From Orychophragmus violaceus (Eukaryota; Streptophyta; Magnoliopsida; Brassicales; Brassicaceae), in contig CM058238.1 of assembly GCA_030180135.1 (NCBI GenBank), positions 43,427,765-43,491,764 on the forward strand: a stretch of DNA of 64,000 bases, in the 5' to 3' direction. Shown here in pieces: positions 33,743 through 44,386 of the stretch. Both the position numbers and the translations under genes were made by a program. Position 1 is the first letter of the stretch; every line of letters starts with the position of its first letter. The notes under the pieces were generated by a model. That model was not told the origin of the DNA. It saw nothing but the letters and a program-made list of their open reading frames with translations, and did no database searches.

Positions 33743-34780
33743 TGTAAGAATCGGGTCGGATCCTACAAACGGGCAGAGATATGGAATGCAAGGCTGGCCG
33801 AGGACGCTCTTCTTTGTGAACCATCAACAAAGCTGGTCGAACGAGGGGAAGGTGGTCGAGAGCGGGCGAGCGGGGGCGAGAGGTTGAGCGATGGAACGAG
33901 GTGGTCGGATGGAAACTTTGCCCTGGCCGAAGGAGCTCTTGCTTAGCTTGCTGGATGATTCAATGGTTGATTCGAACAGTAACAAGAAAAAGTAACCAAA
34001 AGACCTTCAAGACAAGGGGAAGCCACACAAATCTTGTGAAGTCAGTGTCGTTAAGGGCAGAGAAACTTAGGTTTTCTTTGAAATTAAACTTAATAAAATT
34101 ACAAGCAAAAGAAGAGGCTAAGGCCCTGTTCGTTTCGCAGTCGCTAGCGACCAGCGACAGCGACAGCGACAGTCGCTGCGACAGTCGCTATGTTGTTCGT
34201 TTTACAGTCGCTGCGACTGTCGCTAATTTTTTTTTTTAATCGCTATTAAAATCAGCGACCGGATTTTTAGTCGCCAATCGCTGATTTGGAGTCGCTTCTA
34301 CAGTCGCTGTCGCCAGCGACTGTCAAACGAACATAATTGAGTCGCTGCCGCTGTCGCTGTCGCTGTAACAGCGACTGTCAAACGAACATGTTTTGAGTCG
34401 CTGTCGCTATCGCTGTCGCCAGCGACTGCGAAACGAACAGGGCCTAAATAGCCTTAGGTTTTCTACAGCTACATGGGCCAAAGGGGTCTGCGACTTAATA
34501 AGAAAAAGAAGGAAGAATTAAACTAAAAGGAAAATAAAGGGCCGACCTAGGATTACCTCATTAAAACTATGTAAGGAAAACCCATTTGGGACAAAAACTC
34601 ACAAGGGAAAAAGAGTATAATCTTTCGACCCAAAGAGTCAGCTCGGTCTAAGGCTCAACGGTCATGATGGTGAAGATCACAGATGGACTGTTGGTTTTGA
34701 GTAAGGGTCATTCGGCTGTTGGGTTGAGCCAAACGGATGGTCTGGATGTGGTCTTGTGGGATTAAATGTCTCCTGCTCCA
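33743..34780 (-). repeat. Gypsy A 3' LTR (interrupted by a MITE)
   Basis: On the plus strand it runs from tgtaagaatcggg to ctgctcca. It is 1038 bp, or 712 bp without the MITE and its duplicated TAA. The partner LTR 40565-41292 is 728 bp and lacks the MITE. Confidence 0.85.
34122..34444. mobile_element. PIF/Harbinger-like MITE built of GCGAC/GTCGC motifs
   Basis: Ends ggccctgttcgtttcgcag and its inverted copy ctgcgaaacgaacagggcc (19 bp, perfect), flanked by TAA (34119-34121 and 34445-34447). It is 323 bp long. The interior is largely alternating agcgac and gtcgct units, giving extensive self-complementarity. The partner LTR preserves the empty site (ggctaaataacc near 40937). TSD TAA and GGCCCTGTT ends fit the Tourist/PIF-Harbinger group. 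Confidence 0.88.
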
Positions 34781-34789
34781 GTATGATCT

Positions 34790-35160
34790 TCTCAAAGGAA
34801 ATAGTCTTGAGGTGGGTCGAGCGGGTCAACAGCTTCAGATGGGATCGTCTCGGTCATCTTTTGAGCTAACTGGTTCAGCATGGACTGATCATGGGTCATC
34901 TGATCCAGTGTTCCACGAGCGGGTCGACAGCTAAGTCCTTATTGTCTTCTATGATTCTCCTAGTGATCAAGTGTTCCATTGCTCGGTTGAAGTCGTTTCG
35001 GAGTTGCCTCTTTCCTGATCGTGTTCGGGGTGCAGTCCTCATGGTCGGGAATGGTTTGATTTATTCGACTGCGTCCGGCTGTTTAGGTTCGGATGATCCG
35101 ATGTCCTCATCATTCCTACCCTCTTGAGAAAGTTCTGGCCTTATAACAAACATCACATGC
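34790..35160 (-). pseudogene. Gypsy A pol C-terminal extension (single block)
   Basis: On the minus strand, decayed sequence with MRTAPRTRSGKRQLRNDFNR then AMEHLITRR, matching the first of the two blocks in the plus copy (24497-24886). No catalytic motif. Confidence 0.7.
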
Positions 35161-35199
35161 ACAAAAAGAGATAAATCAGTAACATTAAAGCTCGAGGAA

Positions 35200-36290
35200 A
35201 TGTGCAGCTCACCTGGAAGTTCAAGTTTGTAGGCGTTATCATTGATCTTCTCCAGAACTCGGACGGGGCCGTCTCCTCATCGCAAACGATTCGATTTTTG
35301 TTGATTTTGAAACCTCTCGGGTCGCATGTGTAACCACACCCAATCTCTGGATTTGAAGGTGGTCGCCTTCCTCTTCTTGTCGGCTTGTCGTTTTTATTGG
35401 GCTGTCTTCCTCTCCAGGTTTTTTTGACTTTTTGATGTTGCCTAGCGATCTCCTCAACCTTGTGTTATCTGTCTTGGTTGGTGAACTCCAGCGAGGGTAA
35501 TGGCTTGAGGTCTATAGGCGTCTCTGGCTTAAATCCACATACAATCTCAAATAGTGAAAGCTTAGTAGCCGAGTGGTTAGCATTGTTATAAGCAAATTCA
35601 ACGTACAAAATGCTATCTAGCAAACTACTTAGGTTTTTACCGACTGTGGCCCGTAAGAGGGCTGATAGTGTCCGGTTAATAACCTCGGTCTGGCCGTCCA
35701 TCTGCGGATGACATGTCGTGAAAAATAGTAACTTGGTCCCGACCTTCCTCCAGACTTTAGAAGTGGCTTAATAAGGTTGGGTCTCGGTTGGAGACGATGG
35801 TCCGGGGCAGACCATGCAGTCTCACTACTTCCTTGAAGAACATGTCGGCCGTCTGAGTAGCATCGTGGGTCTTGGCACATGGTATAAAATGGGCCATCTT
35901 CGAGAAAGGGTCGACCACCACGAAAATGGAATCCTTGTTCCTGATCTTGGTTATCCCTAACATGAAATCCATAGAAATATCCACCCACTTTTTTTTAGAG
36001 ATAGGTAAAGGCATATAGAGGCCTTATTGATGTGACCTGGACTTGGTTCGAAGGCATGTGATGCACTTAGAGCATAAATTTTCCACATCACGTTTCAGGT
36101 GCATCCTCAATGAGATTTGCGGATCAGAAGACCTCTCATCGATCCTTGCGGGATTCATAGCTGTTTATCCTGGAACAAGAATATGTCGTGCACGTAGAAC
36201 GGTCCCTAAGCACCCTTGCTGCATTCCTGAAAAACTTCACCAAAATCTGGGTCAGATTCATAATGTTCTTTAAGTTGTGCAAACCCCAAA
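35200..36290 (-). pseudogene. Gypsy A integrase (minus copy)
   Basis: Near-continuous blocks: ILVKFFRNAARVL (pre-finger region, about 36230), WVDISMDFMLGITKIRNKDS, VVVDPFSKMAHFIPCAKTHD with the first catalytic Asp, TIVSNRDPTLLSHF with the second, MDGQTEVINRTLSALLRATV with the catalytic Glu, and FAYNNANHSATKLSLFEIVC. The C-terminal Arg-rich tail lies at 35457-35239. All three D,D-E residues are visible, but frames change between blocks. It would insert the cDNA into the genome. Confidence 0.86.
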
Positions 36291-36337
36291 ACCTTGGCCT
36301 CCATGGTGATGATAAGGGTGTATCACCGGGATAAAGC

Positions 36338-36906
36338 TGGCAGCGGAATGATTGGTGAACGAGATCTAGCGAATCAGATGCTTCGCCTCTACCAGATACA
36401 CACGCACACAAACCTGGAAACCGGGATGCTAGTGCCGGATCTTTGGGATCTCTTGGTTTTGGTGTTTCTGCTTCTTCTGTCAAGAAAAAGACGACGGCTA
36501 CTGTTCCAGGTCGAAACTCTAAGTTATTCAGACCTGGAATCACTCTTAACAGGCCAACTTGTTTAAGTCATAAATCGAAAAGCCTATTTCGAAATCCGAA
36601 CTGTGTCGACCGACACACATACTGTGTCGATCGACACAACACCATTTTCTCGATATTAATGTGTATCCAATACACACTAACATGATCATTACCATAATGA
36701 TCATTCCCATATTTTAAGCTTCCAGTTTGCTTAGGTGTGAGACCCTATATGATCATATAATGCTGGCAGTAAGTCTACAACTTACAGATTGCAAGAGGCT
36801 TCTAGCAAAACATTGCAACCGCCCAGTATTATACGAATGTCTGATCTCGACACACAACTATCATCAGGAATGAGTAGAAGTGTGATTTCAGGACACTATC
36901 CCAACA
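36338..36906 (-). repeat. Solo LTR of a copia element
   Basis: In minus orientation TGTTGGGATAGTGTCC...CGCTGCCA, flanked by the perfect 5-bp duplication AAAGC (36333-36337 and 36907-36911). The first half aligns with the copia LTR at 2223-2898 (cataatactggg, gcttgctaga, cacRcctaagc). It carries the palindromic pair tgtgtcgaccgacaca and tgtgtcgatcgacaca at 36602-36638. It interrupts the gypsy A pol between RNase H and integrase. Confidence 0.9.
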
Positions 36907-38290
36907 AAAGCGTCGGCCAAAATGTTCTCCTTGCCCTTATTGTATTTGAACTCGAGCCATTTTGCATGAACTCGAGCCATTTTGGAACGGGATAAAGCGT
37001 CGGCCAAAATGTTCGCCGGGATAAAGCGTCGGCCAAGATGTATGGGAACATTTCCATGAACTCGAGCCATTTCGCATGCCTCCTCTTAAGGGTCGTCTGT
37101 CCTCGCAAGTGCTTCAACATCTCATGGTCGGTGTGGATCATAAACAATTTGTCCAGGAGATAGTGTTGCTACGTCTCCAGCGATCTCACCAAGGTGTATA
37201 ACTCATTGTCGTAGGTTGGTTAGTTGAGTATGGCTCCATAAGTTTCTCGCTGAAGTAAGCCACGGGTCGTCCTCCTTGCGTGAGTTCTGATCCGATCCCT
37301 AAACCTAAGCATCACATTCAATATCGAAAGTTTTATAGAGTTAGGTAAAACAAGAATGGGAAAGTTAGTCAAAAGATACTTGAGCTCTGAAATGCGTCCT
37401 CCTGTTCGGGTCCCCATTTGAACAGAACGTGAGTGGAACAGAACTAGCCAATCCTTGGAAACTCCTGTCATGGCCAATGCTGGCCATTCATGGATAGCCT
37501 TGATTTTCTCTTGATCCACTTGTAATTCCAGCAAACTCACAACAAAGCCTAGGAAAACAAGCTGGTCAGTGCAAAATGTGCACTTCTTGAGGTTCGCATA
37601 AAGACCTTCTTGACGAAGAGTCTCTATTACTTTCTCAAGGTGCATTAGGTGGTCGGAAAAAAACTTACTATATATTAAAATATCATCAAAACAAATGACC
37701 ACAAACTTATTGATGTAGGCTCGTAAGACCTGGTTCATGAGACTCACGAAAGTGTTGGGAGCGTTGGTAAGACCGAATGGCATGATGAGCCATTTGTATA
37801 GACCTTGCTTGGTTTTAAACGCCATCTTCTATTCATCTCGTTTTTTCATTCTCACATGATTGTAACCGCTCCGTAAATCGATCTTAGAGAAGACAGATTC
37901 TCCGTGAAGCTCGTCCAACATATCGTCTAGACGCGGTATCGGGTGCCACTACTTGATGGTGATGTTGTTGATTACTTGCCAGTCGACACACATCATCCAC
38001 GAACCATCTTTCTTGGGTACTAGCAAGACAGGAACGACACACGGGCTGAGGCTCTCGCAGATATAGCCCTTGGACATTAGGTCATGAATCTGCTTTTCAA
38101 ACTCCTTGGACTTAGTTGGGTTTATTCGGTACACCGAGTGGTTCGGTAGGGCGGCTCTGGGTACGAGGTCGATCTGGTGCTCAATGCCTTGGATCGGTGG
38201 TAAGCCGGTTGGAATCTCATCCAGGAACATGTCCTTAAACCTGTAAAACAAAGAACTACTTCTCGGGGCAGCTCTATGCATCATGAAAAG
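36907..38290 (-). pseudogene. Gypsy A reverse transcriptase and RNase H (minus copy)
   Basis: RT: IEHQIDLVPRAALPNHSVYR, DLMSKGYICESLSPCVVPVL, LVPKKDGSWMMCVDWQVINN at 38284-37949. Then MAFKTKQGLYKWLIMPFGLT and the catalytic stretch FVVICFDDILIYSKF (YxDD variant, both Asp present), followed by KKCTFCTDQLVFLGFVVSLL at 37825-37560. RNase H is decayed (37300-36907). A small duplication repeats gggataaagcgtcggcc around 36985-37035. Frameshifts separate the fingers from the palm. Confidence 0.88.
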
Positions 38291-38399
38291 AGTGTAAAGC
38301 CTTCTTAAAGATCATTAATAGCACCTGCGTGTTCTGGTTAATTGCTTTAAATAAGGAACGTGAAGAAATGAGCAGGTTGGTCTTAAGGTTCTTGCCATC

Positions 38400-38910
38400 C
38401 TTGGCGAAGTTTAGGTGCATCTCATGGATCTTCAGCGGTGTGAGTGGTGCGAGCTGGTACTTGCGCTTGTCGTGGCTGAACGAATAGTGGTTTGTGCGTG
38501 TCTATTGTGTAGCGTCTCCTTATCGAACTGCCAGGATCGACAGAGGAGCAGATGGCCGACTTGCATGGGTACGACGTCATACACCACCTGGTCTCTGTAC
38601 TTGTAAACGCTAAACGGGACCGTGATTTGTTCGGCTATCCGTATCTCTGTATCATCATAAATCCACCTAAGTCGGTACGTGGGAGGATGTTGTGACTTCT
38701 AGCCCGAGCTCGTCGACCATATACTTGCTAGCTACATTGGCACATGATCCTCTGCGGTGATAAGGATGCAGACTTTTTGGTTCACCGTCGCACCGGTATG
38801 AAAAATGTTCTCCTGTTGGACTGTCTAGGATCTACTAGGGCGCAGAGAGCTCTCCGGATCACCAGCATTTATCCAGTGTCTAGATACACAATGGGCGTTC
38901 TTGGGTCAGC
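38400..38910 (-). pseudogene. Gypsy A aspartic protease remnant
   Basis: On the minus strand broken frames read QHPPTYRLRWIYDDTEIRIA, EQITVPFSVYKYRDQVVYDV and VPMQVGHLLLCRSWQFDKET, the C-terminal half of a Reina/CRM-type retropepsin (HLLLGRPWQFD in relatives). The active-site half is decayed. Confidence 0.75.
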
Positions 38911-38927
38911 ATATCCTTCTCTTCTTC

Positions 38928-39947
38928 CTACTCGTCTTCCGACTCATACTCGCCAGCTTCCGTAAGGATCATGATCCCTCGGTTCAGACACTCACGGGCC
39001 ATGTGCCCTTTTCCATGACATTTAAAACATGTAATATCTCTAGCTCGAGATGTACTAGGAATCTTACCTGCATCGGGATGGTTGAACTTAGGAGCCTCAG
39101 TGTTCGGCCTTTTAAACTGTGACTCGACCTCGACAGCCTTGCCTTTGTTGATGGCTCTGGGCCCAGGTGTCGTGCAGGTTGGGTTTCTCCAAGCTTGGTT
39201 CACTGCTTTCCGCTGGTTGTGCTGCTCGAATTGAATGCTTTGGTGTAGTAGCTCGGACATATCATAGTACGGCTGGATATCGACCTTTTGGGCTATACGT
39301 TCTTGAAGTCCGTCAATGAACTGGGACATGAGGGTCTCCTCTGAGTTGTCCAATTTGAGCCGGTTTCATAGTTGTTTGAACTCTTCGAAATACTCTTCTA
39401 CGGACCTGCTTCCATGCACCAACTTACGAAATCGTTTCTGTAAATCTCTACGGAAGTGCGATGGCACATACCTTCGCCTTAAGTTGTACCTCATGTCGGA
39501 CCATGTAGTGATCTGGTCCTGGTGATGTCGTATACGTTCATAAACGTCTCGATCCCACCAGGACAATGCATCTCCAATAAACTAGGCCGTTGCTAACGCC
39601 ACCTTACTCCAATTATTGTAAGCATAATAGTCAAATATGTGCTCCATCCTCCGTTCCCATTCAAGGTTTGCTTCAGGGTCGACCTTTCATGAAAAAGTAG
39701 GAGGTTTTAACATGATATCATTGGAATTGGGTCGTTGTACCTCGTCGTCTTGTATGCGTCCGCGTTGTTTCAGGTCACGTTGATTGAATGGACGGTAGTT
39801 CCGGTTGGGTGGTTCTTCGTCGAGCCCGGGCATGTCATCATCCGTGTCTTCAAGAGGACCATCCCGGACAGGCTGTCCCCTCGTAGCTGGAGCGTTCATT
39901 GGTATTTGTCGAGGCTGTTGGACGGTGGGTTATTCAAGCCGGTCTAA
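38928..39947 (-). pseudogene. Gypsy A gag with CCHC zinc knuckle
   Basis: Blocks 39899-39687 (acidic N-terminal region), 39566-39366 (WWDRDVYERIRHHQDQITTW, then MRYNLRRRYVPSHFRRDLQK), and 39353-38928, the longest open part. The last contains SQFIDGLQERIAQKVDIQPY and an intact knuckle CFKCHGKGHMARECLN (C-x2-C-x4-H-x4-C). Only a few stops separate the blocks. Gag forms the particle shell and binds RNA. The start is probably near 40020 (MGDNAAAPI). Confidence 0.85.
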
Positions 39948-40039
39948 ATGTGCACCAATGGCCTGAATTGAGCCAAATGTTAGGCAAGGTTGATAGGGGC
40001 AGCTGCATTGTCGCCCATGTTTGTGTGTCCTACACACAC

Positions 40040-40564
40040 GCAAAAAGGAAAAACAAAGAATAAAAGTAAAGTAAATGAAAAGGAAATAACCAAAAACAGA
40101 CCAATAAACCTGGTAAGCAACTAAAGCGAAATTAATTCGCAAACAAAAATATGTATGAACCGATTTTCATGATCAAACCCCAGTACGGCCGCAATTCACT
40201 TCTCTTAGTTTCTGAGGAGGTATGAACAAGAAACTAACAACCTAGTCGATTGGCAGTACAAAAACCATACAGTTGATGGAAATAAGCAACCGGATTAAAG
40301 CACATAAACTAACAACAGTCGATGCGAATGAACTTAACCCAAGCGGACGATATTCAACCCTAGCAAGCGATATGCAGTCAGCTCTTCTCTAGCATGAAAC
40401 CTACCATTTTTCTATTTTTATATGAATGCAAAACAGAGTAAACAAACAACATGAGCAAACAATGCAATTTTTTTAAGTTTTCGATTTTATAAAGTAAATA
40501 AACAAAATAGAAATATAAAAGTGCTTAACCGAATGGTGTCAAAAGCCTAAGCTATGAAACTAGA
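40040..40564 (-). other. Gypsy A leader between LTR and gag
   Basis: A/T-rich with no gene. The bases directly after the LTR end (minus strand tctagtttcatagcttagg) do not match a standard tRNA primer site, so the primer region is decayed or unusual. Confidence 0.55.
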
Positions 40565-41292
40565 TGTAAAAACCGGGCCGGATCCTACAAACGGGAAGAG
40601 ATATGGAACGCAAGGTTGGCCGATGGCGCTCTCCTTGTTGAACCGTGGGTAAAGCTGGTCGGACGAGGGGATGGTGGTCGAGAGAGGATGAGTGGGGGTG
40701 AGAGGTTAAGAGATGAAACGAGGTGGTCAGATGAAAGCTTTGCATTGGCCGAAGGCGCTCTTGCTCAGCTTGTTTGATGATTAAATGATGGATTCGAACA
40801 GTAACAAGAAAAAGTAACCAAAAGACCTTCAAGACAAGGGGAAGCCACGCAAATCTTGTGAGGTCGGCGCCGTCAAGGGCAAAGAAACTTTGGTTTTCTT
40901 TCAAATTAAACTTAATGAAAATACAAGGCAAAGAAGAGGCTAAATAACCTTAGATTTTCGACAGTTACATGGGCCAAATGGGCATGCGACTTAATAATAA
41001 AAAGAAGGAAGAATTAAAACTAAAACGAAAAGAAAGGGGCCGGCCTATCTCTTTCTCATGAGCGGGCCTATGATTACTACCTTGTAAGGAAAACCAATTT
41101 GGGACAAAACCTCAAAAGGAAAAAGAGTATAATCTTTCGACCAAAAGAGTGAGCTTGGTCTTAGGCTCAACGGTCATGATCGTGAAGATCACAGATGGAC
41201 CGTTGGTCTTGAGCAAGGGCCATTTCTCGGTTGGGATGAGCCAAACGGATGGACTGGATGTGGTCATGTGGGCTTGAATACCTCATGATCCA
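40565..41292 (-). repeat. Gypsy A 5' LTR (shared with a lost neighbour)
   Basis: On the plus strand from tgtaaaaaccggg to catgatcca, 728 bp, aligning with 33743-34780 minus the MITE. Beyond its outer end the sequence continues as pol C-terminal extension rather than host flank. Confidence 0.85.
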
Positions 41293-41568
41293 GTATGAAC
41301 TTCTTGGAGAAAATGGTCTTGAGTTGGGTCAAGCGGGTTGATCTTCCTTGCTAACTGGTTCAGAATGGACTGATCATGGGTTAGATGATCCAGGTGCTCC
41401 GTAATGTCTTCTATGCTGCTCCTGGTGATCAAGTGATCAGTTGAAGTCGTCTCGGAGTTGCCATTGTCTTGATCGTGTCCGGGGTGCGGTCCTTATGGTC
41501 GGGAATAGTTCTATTTGTTCGACCGGGTCCGGCTATTCGGGTTTGGATGATCTAATTTCCTCATCAAG
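41293..41568 (-). pseudogene. Gypsy A pol C-terminal fragment outside the 5' LTR
   Basis: Aligns with 34781-35110 (ctaactggttcagaatggac, gttgaagtcgtctcggagtt). It is the residue of a second, tandem gypsy A copy and is cut off near 41568, where the family B LTR resumes. Confidence 0.75.
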
Positions 41569-41570
41569 AA

Positions 41571-42629
41571 AGGGTTACTTGTGTCGCTCCCATGGCCTAG
41601 CACCGTGTGAAGACACAGTCCCGAGAGATAGTGATCTCCGTAATCGCAAACCCGAGGAACAGAGATCCATGTAATCGGATGTGATGTTGGGACCATGATT
41701 CTTTGTGGTGATTTGTCGTGGGTAGTCACGTGAGAGAATGGGTGTGGTGGTTCCGGTGCAATTAGGGCCCATGCATGAAATGAGTCTAGAGAGTCTAGAC
41801 GTTGTTAGCATTCATGATAGGGGTCGTGTTGTGCGTTGTGAGTAAGTTTGATGTGTGTTTCATTCATGTTTTGCATTATTATTTATATGCTTTCGTATTG
41901 TGCATATCTTTGCTGTTGTTGTTGCTGCATGTTTATGCCTGTAAGACATTTGTGTTGATTGTCGCATTGTTCTTCGTCTATTGGGACGGGTTGGGGTACT
42001 AATGCATGTTAAAGGGTCCTGGACTCACTGGAAAACTCTAGGTTGCTCATTATACTATTTTGTCTTTCATGAAGCCATAGACGGGCTAGAGGGCAGTTTA
42101 GAAGTTTGGCAGCCGGCGTAGTTCCGCGTTGTGAGTGTGAAGATCATAGAGTTTATACTATGTAGGATTTTTGACATGCCCACAATAAATTGTGTTGTTT
42201 TTTGGTAACGTTTTGATATAAATCATACATATTATTAATAAAAAGTTGTTTTATTAAACTCCACGTTTCCATGATATTTGTTTAGTCCGAACTAATACAA
42301 CTCGAGGTTGTAGTACTGGTTGTAACGCCTTAAGCTATGACTGAGATGAACGTCGGATATCACGGATGGTCCAGCCTGACTTCGGGGCAGCTGGAACGTT
42401 TGCGGTATTCGGTTATTGTGACATCTCCGGCCGTCTATTGTCTGGAGTCCTTGTTGAGGGCTTTACAAAGGCTGGAACGTTCGCAGTATTCGGTTATTGT
42501 GACATCTCTGGCCGTATATTGTCCATAATCCGTGTCGGGGGTATTACAAAGGCTGGAACGTTCGTGGTATTCGGTTATTGTGACATCTCCAGCCGTTTAT
42601 TGTCCGTTGTTCGTGTCAGGGGTGTTATA
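41571..42629 (+). repeat. Gypsy B LTR, right part with triplicated end
   Basis: Continues the LTR from 33742 (gttacttgtgtcgctccc onward) and aligns with 20600-19639 reversed. It ends at about 42629 (ggggtgttata). The last 250 bases are three head-to-tail copies of the LTR terminus. No primer site follows, so this is a 3' or solo LTR. Confidence 0.8.
42381..42629 (+). repeat. Tandem triplication of the family B LTR terminus, unit about 80 bp
   Basis: Three units each contain gtattcggttattgtgacat and end near ggc/tgtattacaaagg, or the final gttata. The LTR at 19639-21993 has a single unit. Confidence 0.9.
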
Positions 42630-43015
42630 GACGGCCCCTTAGCTCACGATCAGGAGATCAAGTGAGAAGATAAGGCCCACGAAGATCCCAAAGATCAAGG
42701 AGGACGTTGAAGCCGACTTCCGAGAAGGAAGAGAGACAGTTGGCGCAAGGAGAACTATTAAAAGAGGAGTCTTTGTCTCCATCTGTGATTATCCGATTTG
42801 GCATACACATTTTCTTGCAATTGCTCTACGAACTCAAATCTTGTAACATTCATATTATTCAATCAATATAATCCAATTCGTCGAACTAAGATTTCTCACA
42901 TCGTGTTCATCTTAGATTCTAGCATACCTTTCCTAAATATACACACTAAACACTCTAAATCCTTGAGTGTGGATTTTGGTATCCATACCACTCTAGCGGA
43001 AATTTTTTCGTGATT
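42630..43015 (+). repeat. LTR-end-like segment, inverted partner at 47040-47385
   Basis: Contains cccacgaagatcccaaagatc, ctctacgaactcaaatcttg, tgttcatcttagattc and ccttgagtgtggattttggt. The reverse complement of 47040-47385 has the same phrases in the same order, e.g. cccacgaagattccgaatat and ccttgagtgtgggttttagc. It is probably the 3' part of an LTR of a Tat-like family. No gene. Confidence 0.72.
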
Positions 43016-43019
43016 GGGA

Positions 43020-44290
43020 CCTTGCATGGGAGTTTTTTTTACGTTTGTCGTTCTCGACTCTCCTTTAAAGAGATTTAATAGAGTTTACTTATTCTTGACA
43101 TAGCTTAGATCCGCCAAAAATAAGCTCTACTCTTTTTCGGGAACCCTTTGGAGTGGTTTCAGAAGTTCTTCCTACTTAGAACGCTCTCTTTTGTTTTAAG
43201 ATGGCTTTTTAGCATTCAAATCTTTGGTCGACTTGGATTCCTTGTCGGTGGGAGGTGTTTCCTCCCTTACCTCAGACGCTTGAGCCGTTTCAGCCTCTCG
43301 CTTTTCCGCTTTGATTTTAGCTCGAGTATAACACTCGGCTGTTCAATGACATCTTTTGTGATGTTCACAATACTTGTTTTGGTTGTATTCTAATTGGCAT
43401 GAATCCTTTGGCCTTTCTACCGCGTTAACGGTCTCCCATTTTCCAGAATCCTATTCCTCATTGGGATTTTGCGATCTTCTTTGGGTCTTTCCCTTTCGAT
43501 GCTCTTCTTCGAGCATGGCAGTTTCTTCTTCGAAGAGAGTAAAAGCTGAAGCGCGATGTAAAGCATCGTCGAGGGATATTAGTTCACGGACCATGAGTTC
43601 TTAATGGAAATCATTTATGTAACATAGTCCGCGTCTTAACGCTTGTAGAGCGATATCGCTTTTCTGTTTCGATTTTAGATTTAACCACTTTAAACCGATC
43701 GATGTACGAACGAAACAACTGTTCATGTCACTGTTTTATGTTGAATATTCCGCCTCAGTGGTTCTGACTTCGATGAAGACATGGTGCTGTTTGAAGAAGG
43801 CCGTCATGAACCGGTTGAAGCTGTCAGTAGACCTCTCTTCCAGTTTGAAGAACCATTCTAGGGCGGGGACCGATAGTTTTTCTTTGCGAAGAGTCTGAAG
43901 AATGCCGGATCTCTTTCTTCATCAGTTAGATAGATTCGATACATCGCGATTTTAAATGCTCTAATGTGAGATTTTGGGTCCGACTTCCCTGAGAAATCTG
44001 GGATCTTAATTTTCTAGTGTCGCGCAATCTCCCAAAGGCTGTTCGATCTGTGAAAGTCGTTTGACGTGTTTCTTCGATCAATCGATCGATGTCTGGTGCT
44101 GCGCTAGTTGCAATGTTAACTGGAGAGCTTAGGCTCCTAAACTTGGCATTGGCCTGTTCGATATACTACATGAGAAAGACGTGTTAGTCGGTCGCTAATT
44201 GGACGAACTGTGTTTGCGGTTGAACCAATGGTTGGTGTCCTAAGTAGACTGGGTCGTTTTGATCGATGACCGGTATTGATCATGGTTTAT
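43020..44290 (-). pseudogene. Tat-like gypsy gag (second copy)
   Basis: On the minus strand, sequence near 44190-44060 reads NAKFRSLSSPVNIATSAAPD, then RLIEETRQTTFTDR. Capsid remains lie at 44060-43620, the segment ELISLDDALHRASAFTLFEE at about 43590-43530, and a decayed zinc knuckle (YCEHHKRCH followed by TAEC) at about 43385-43340. A charged linker continues to about 43150. It is the same gag type as at 1051-2110. Several stops. It is cut near 43020 by the segment 42630-43015. Confidence 0.72.
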
Positions 44291-44386
44291 GTGATCCAGT
44301 TTTGGTTCACGGAAATTGAAATTGGATCGAAATCGGATCAACCGGGAGTTTCAAGATCGAAGCCAAATCGGAGCCGTTAAGCCACC

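Larger units (their letters stand above)
33743..41568 (-). mobile_element. Gypsy family A, minus-strand copy with gag, pol and LTRs
   Basis: Reading the minus strand: a leftover pol C-terminus (41568-41293), an LTR (41292-40565), leader, gag, protease, RT, RNase H, integrase, C-terminal extension, and the 3' LTR (34780-33743). The extra C-terminal piece upstream of the 5' LTR shows that the LTR was once the 3' LTR of a neighbouring copy, i.e. a tandem pair resolved by LTR recombination. The whole sits inside a family B LTR. Two younger insertions are the MITE at 34122-34444 and the solo copia LTR at 36338-36906. Confidence 0.87.
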
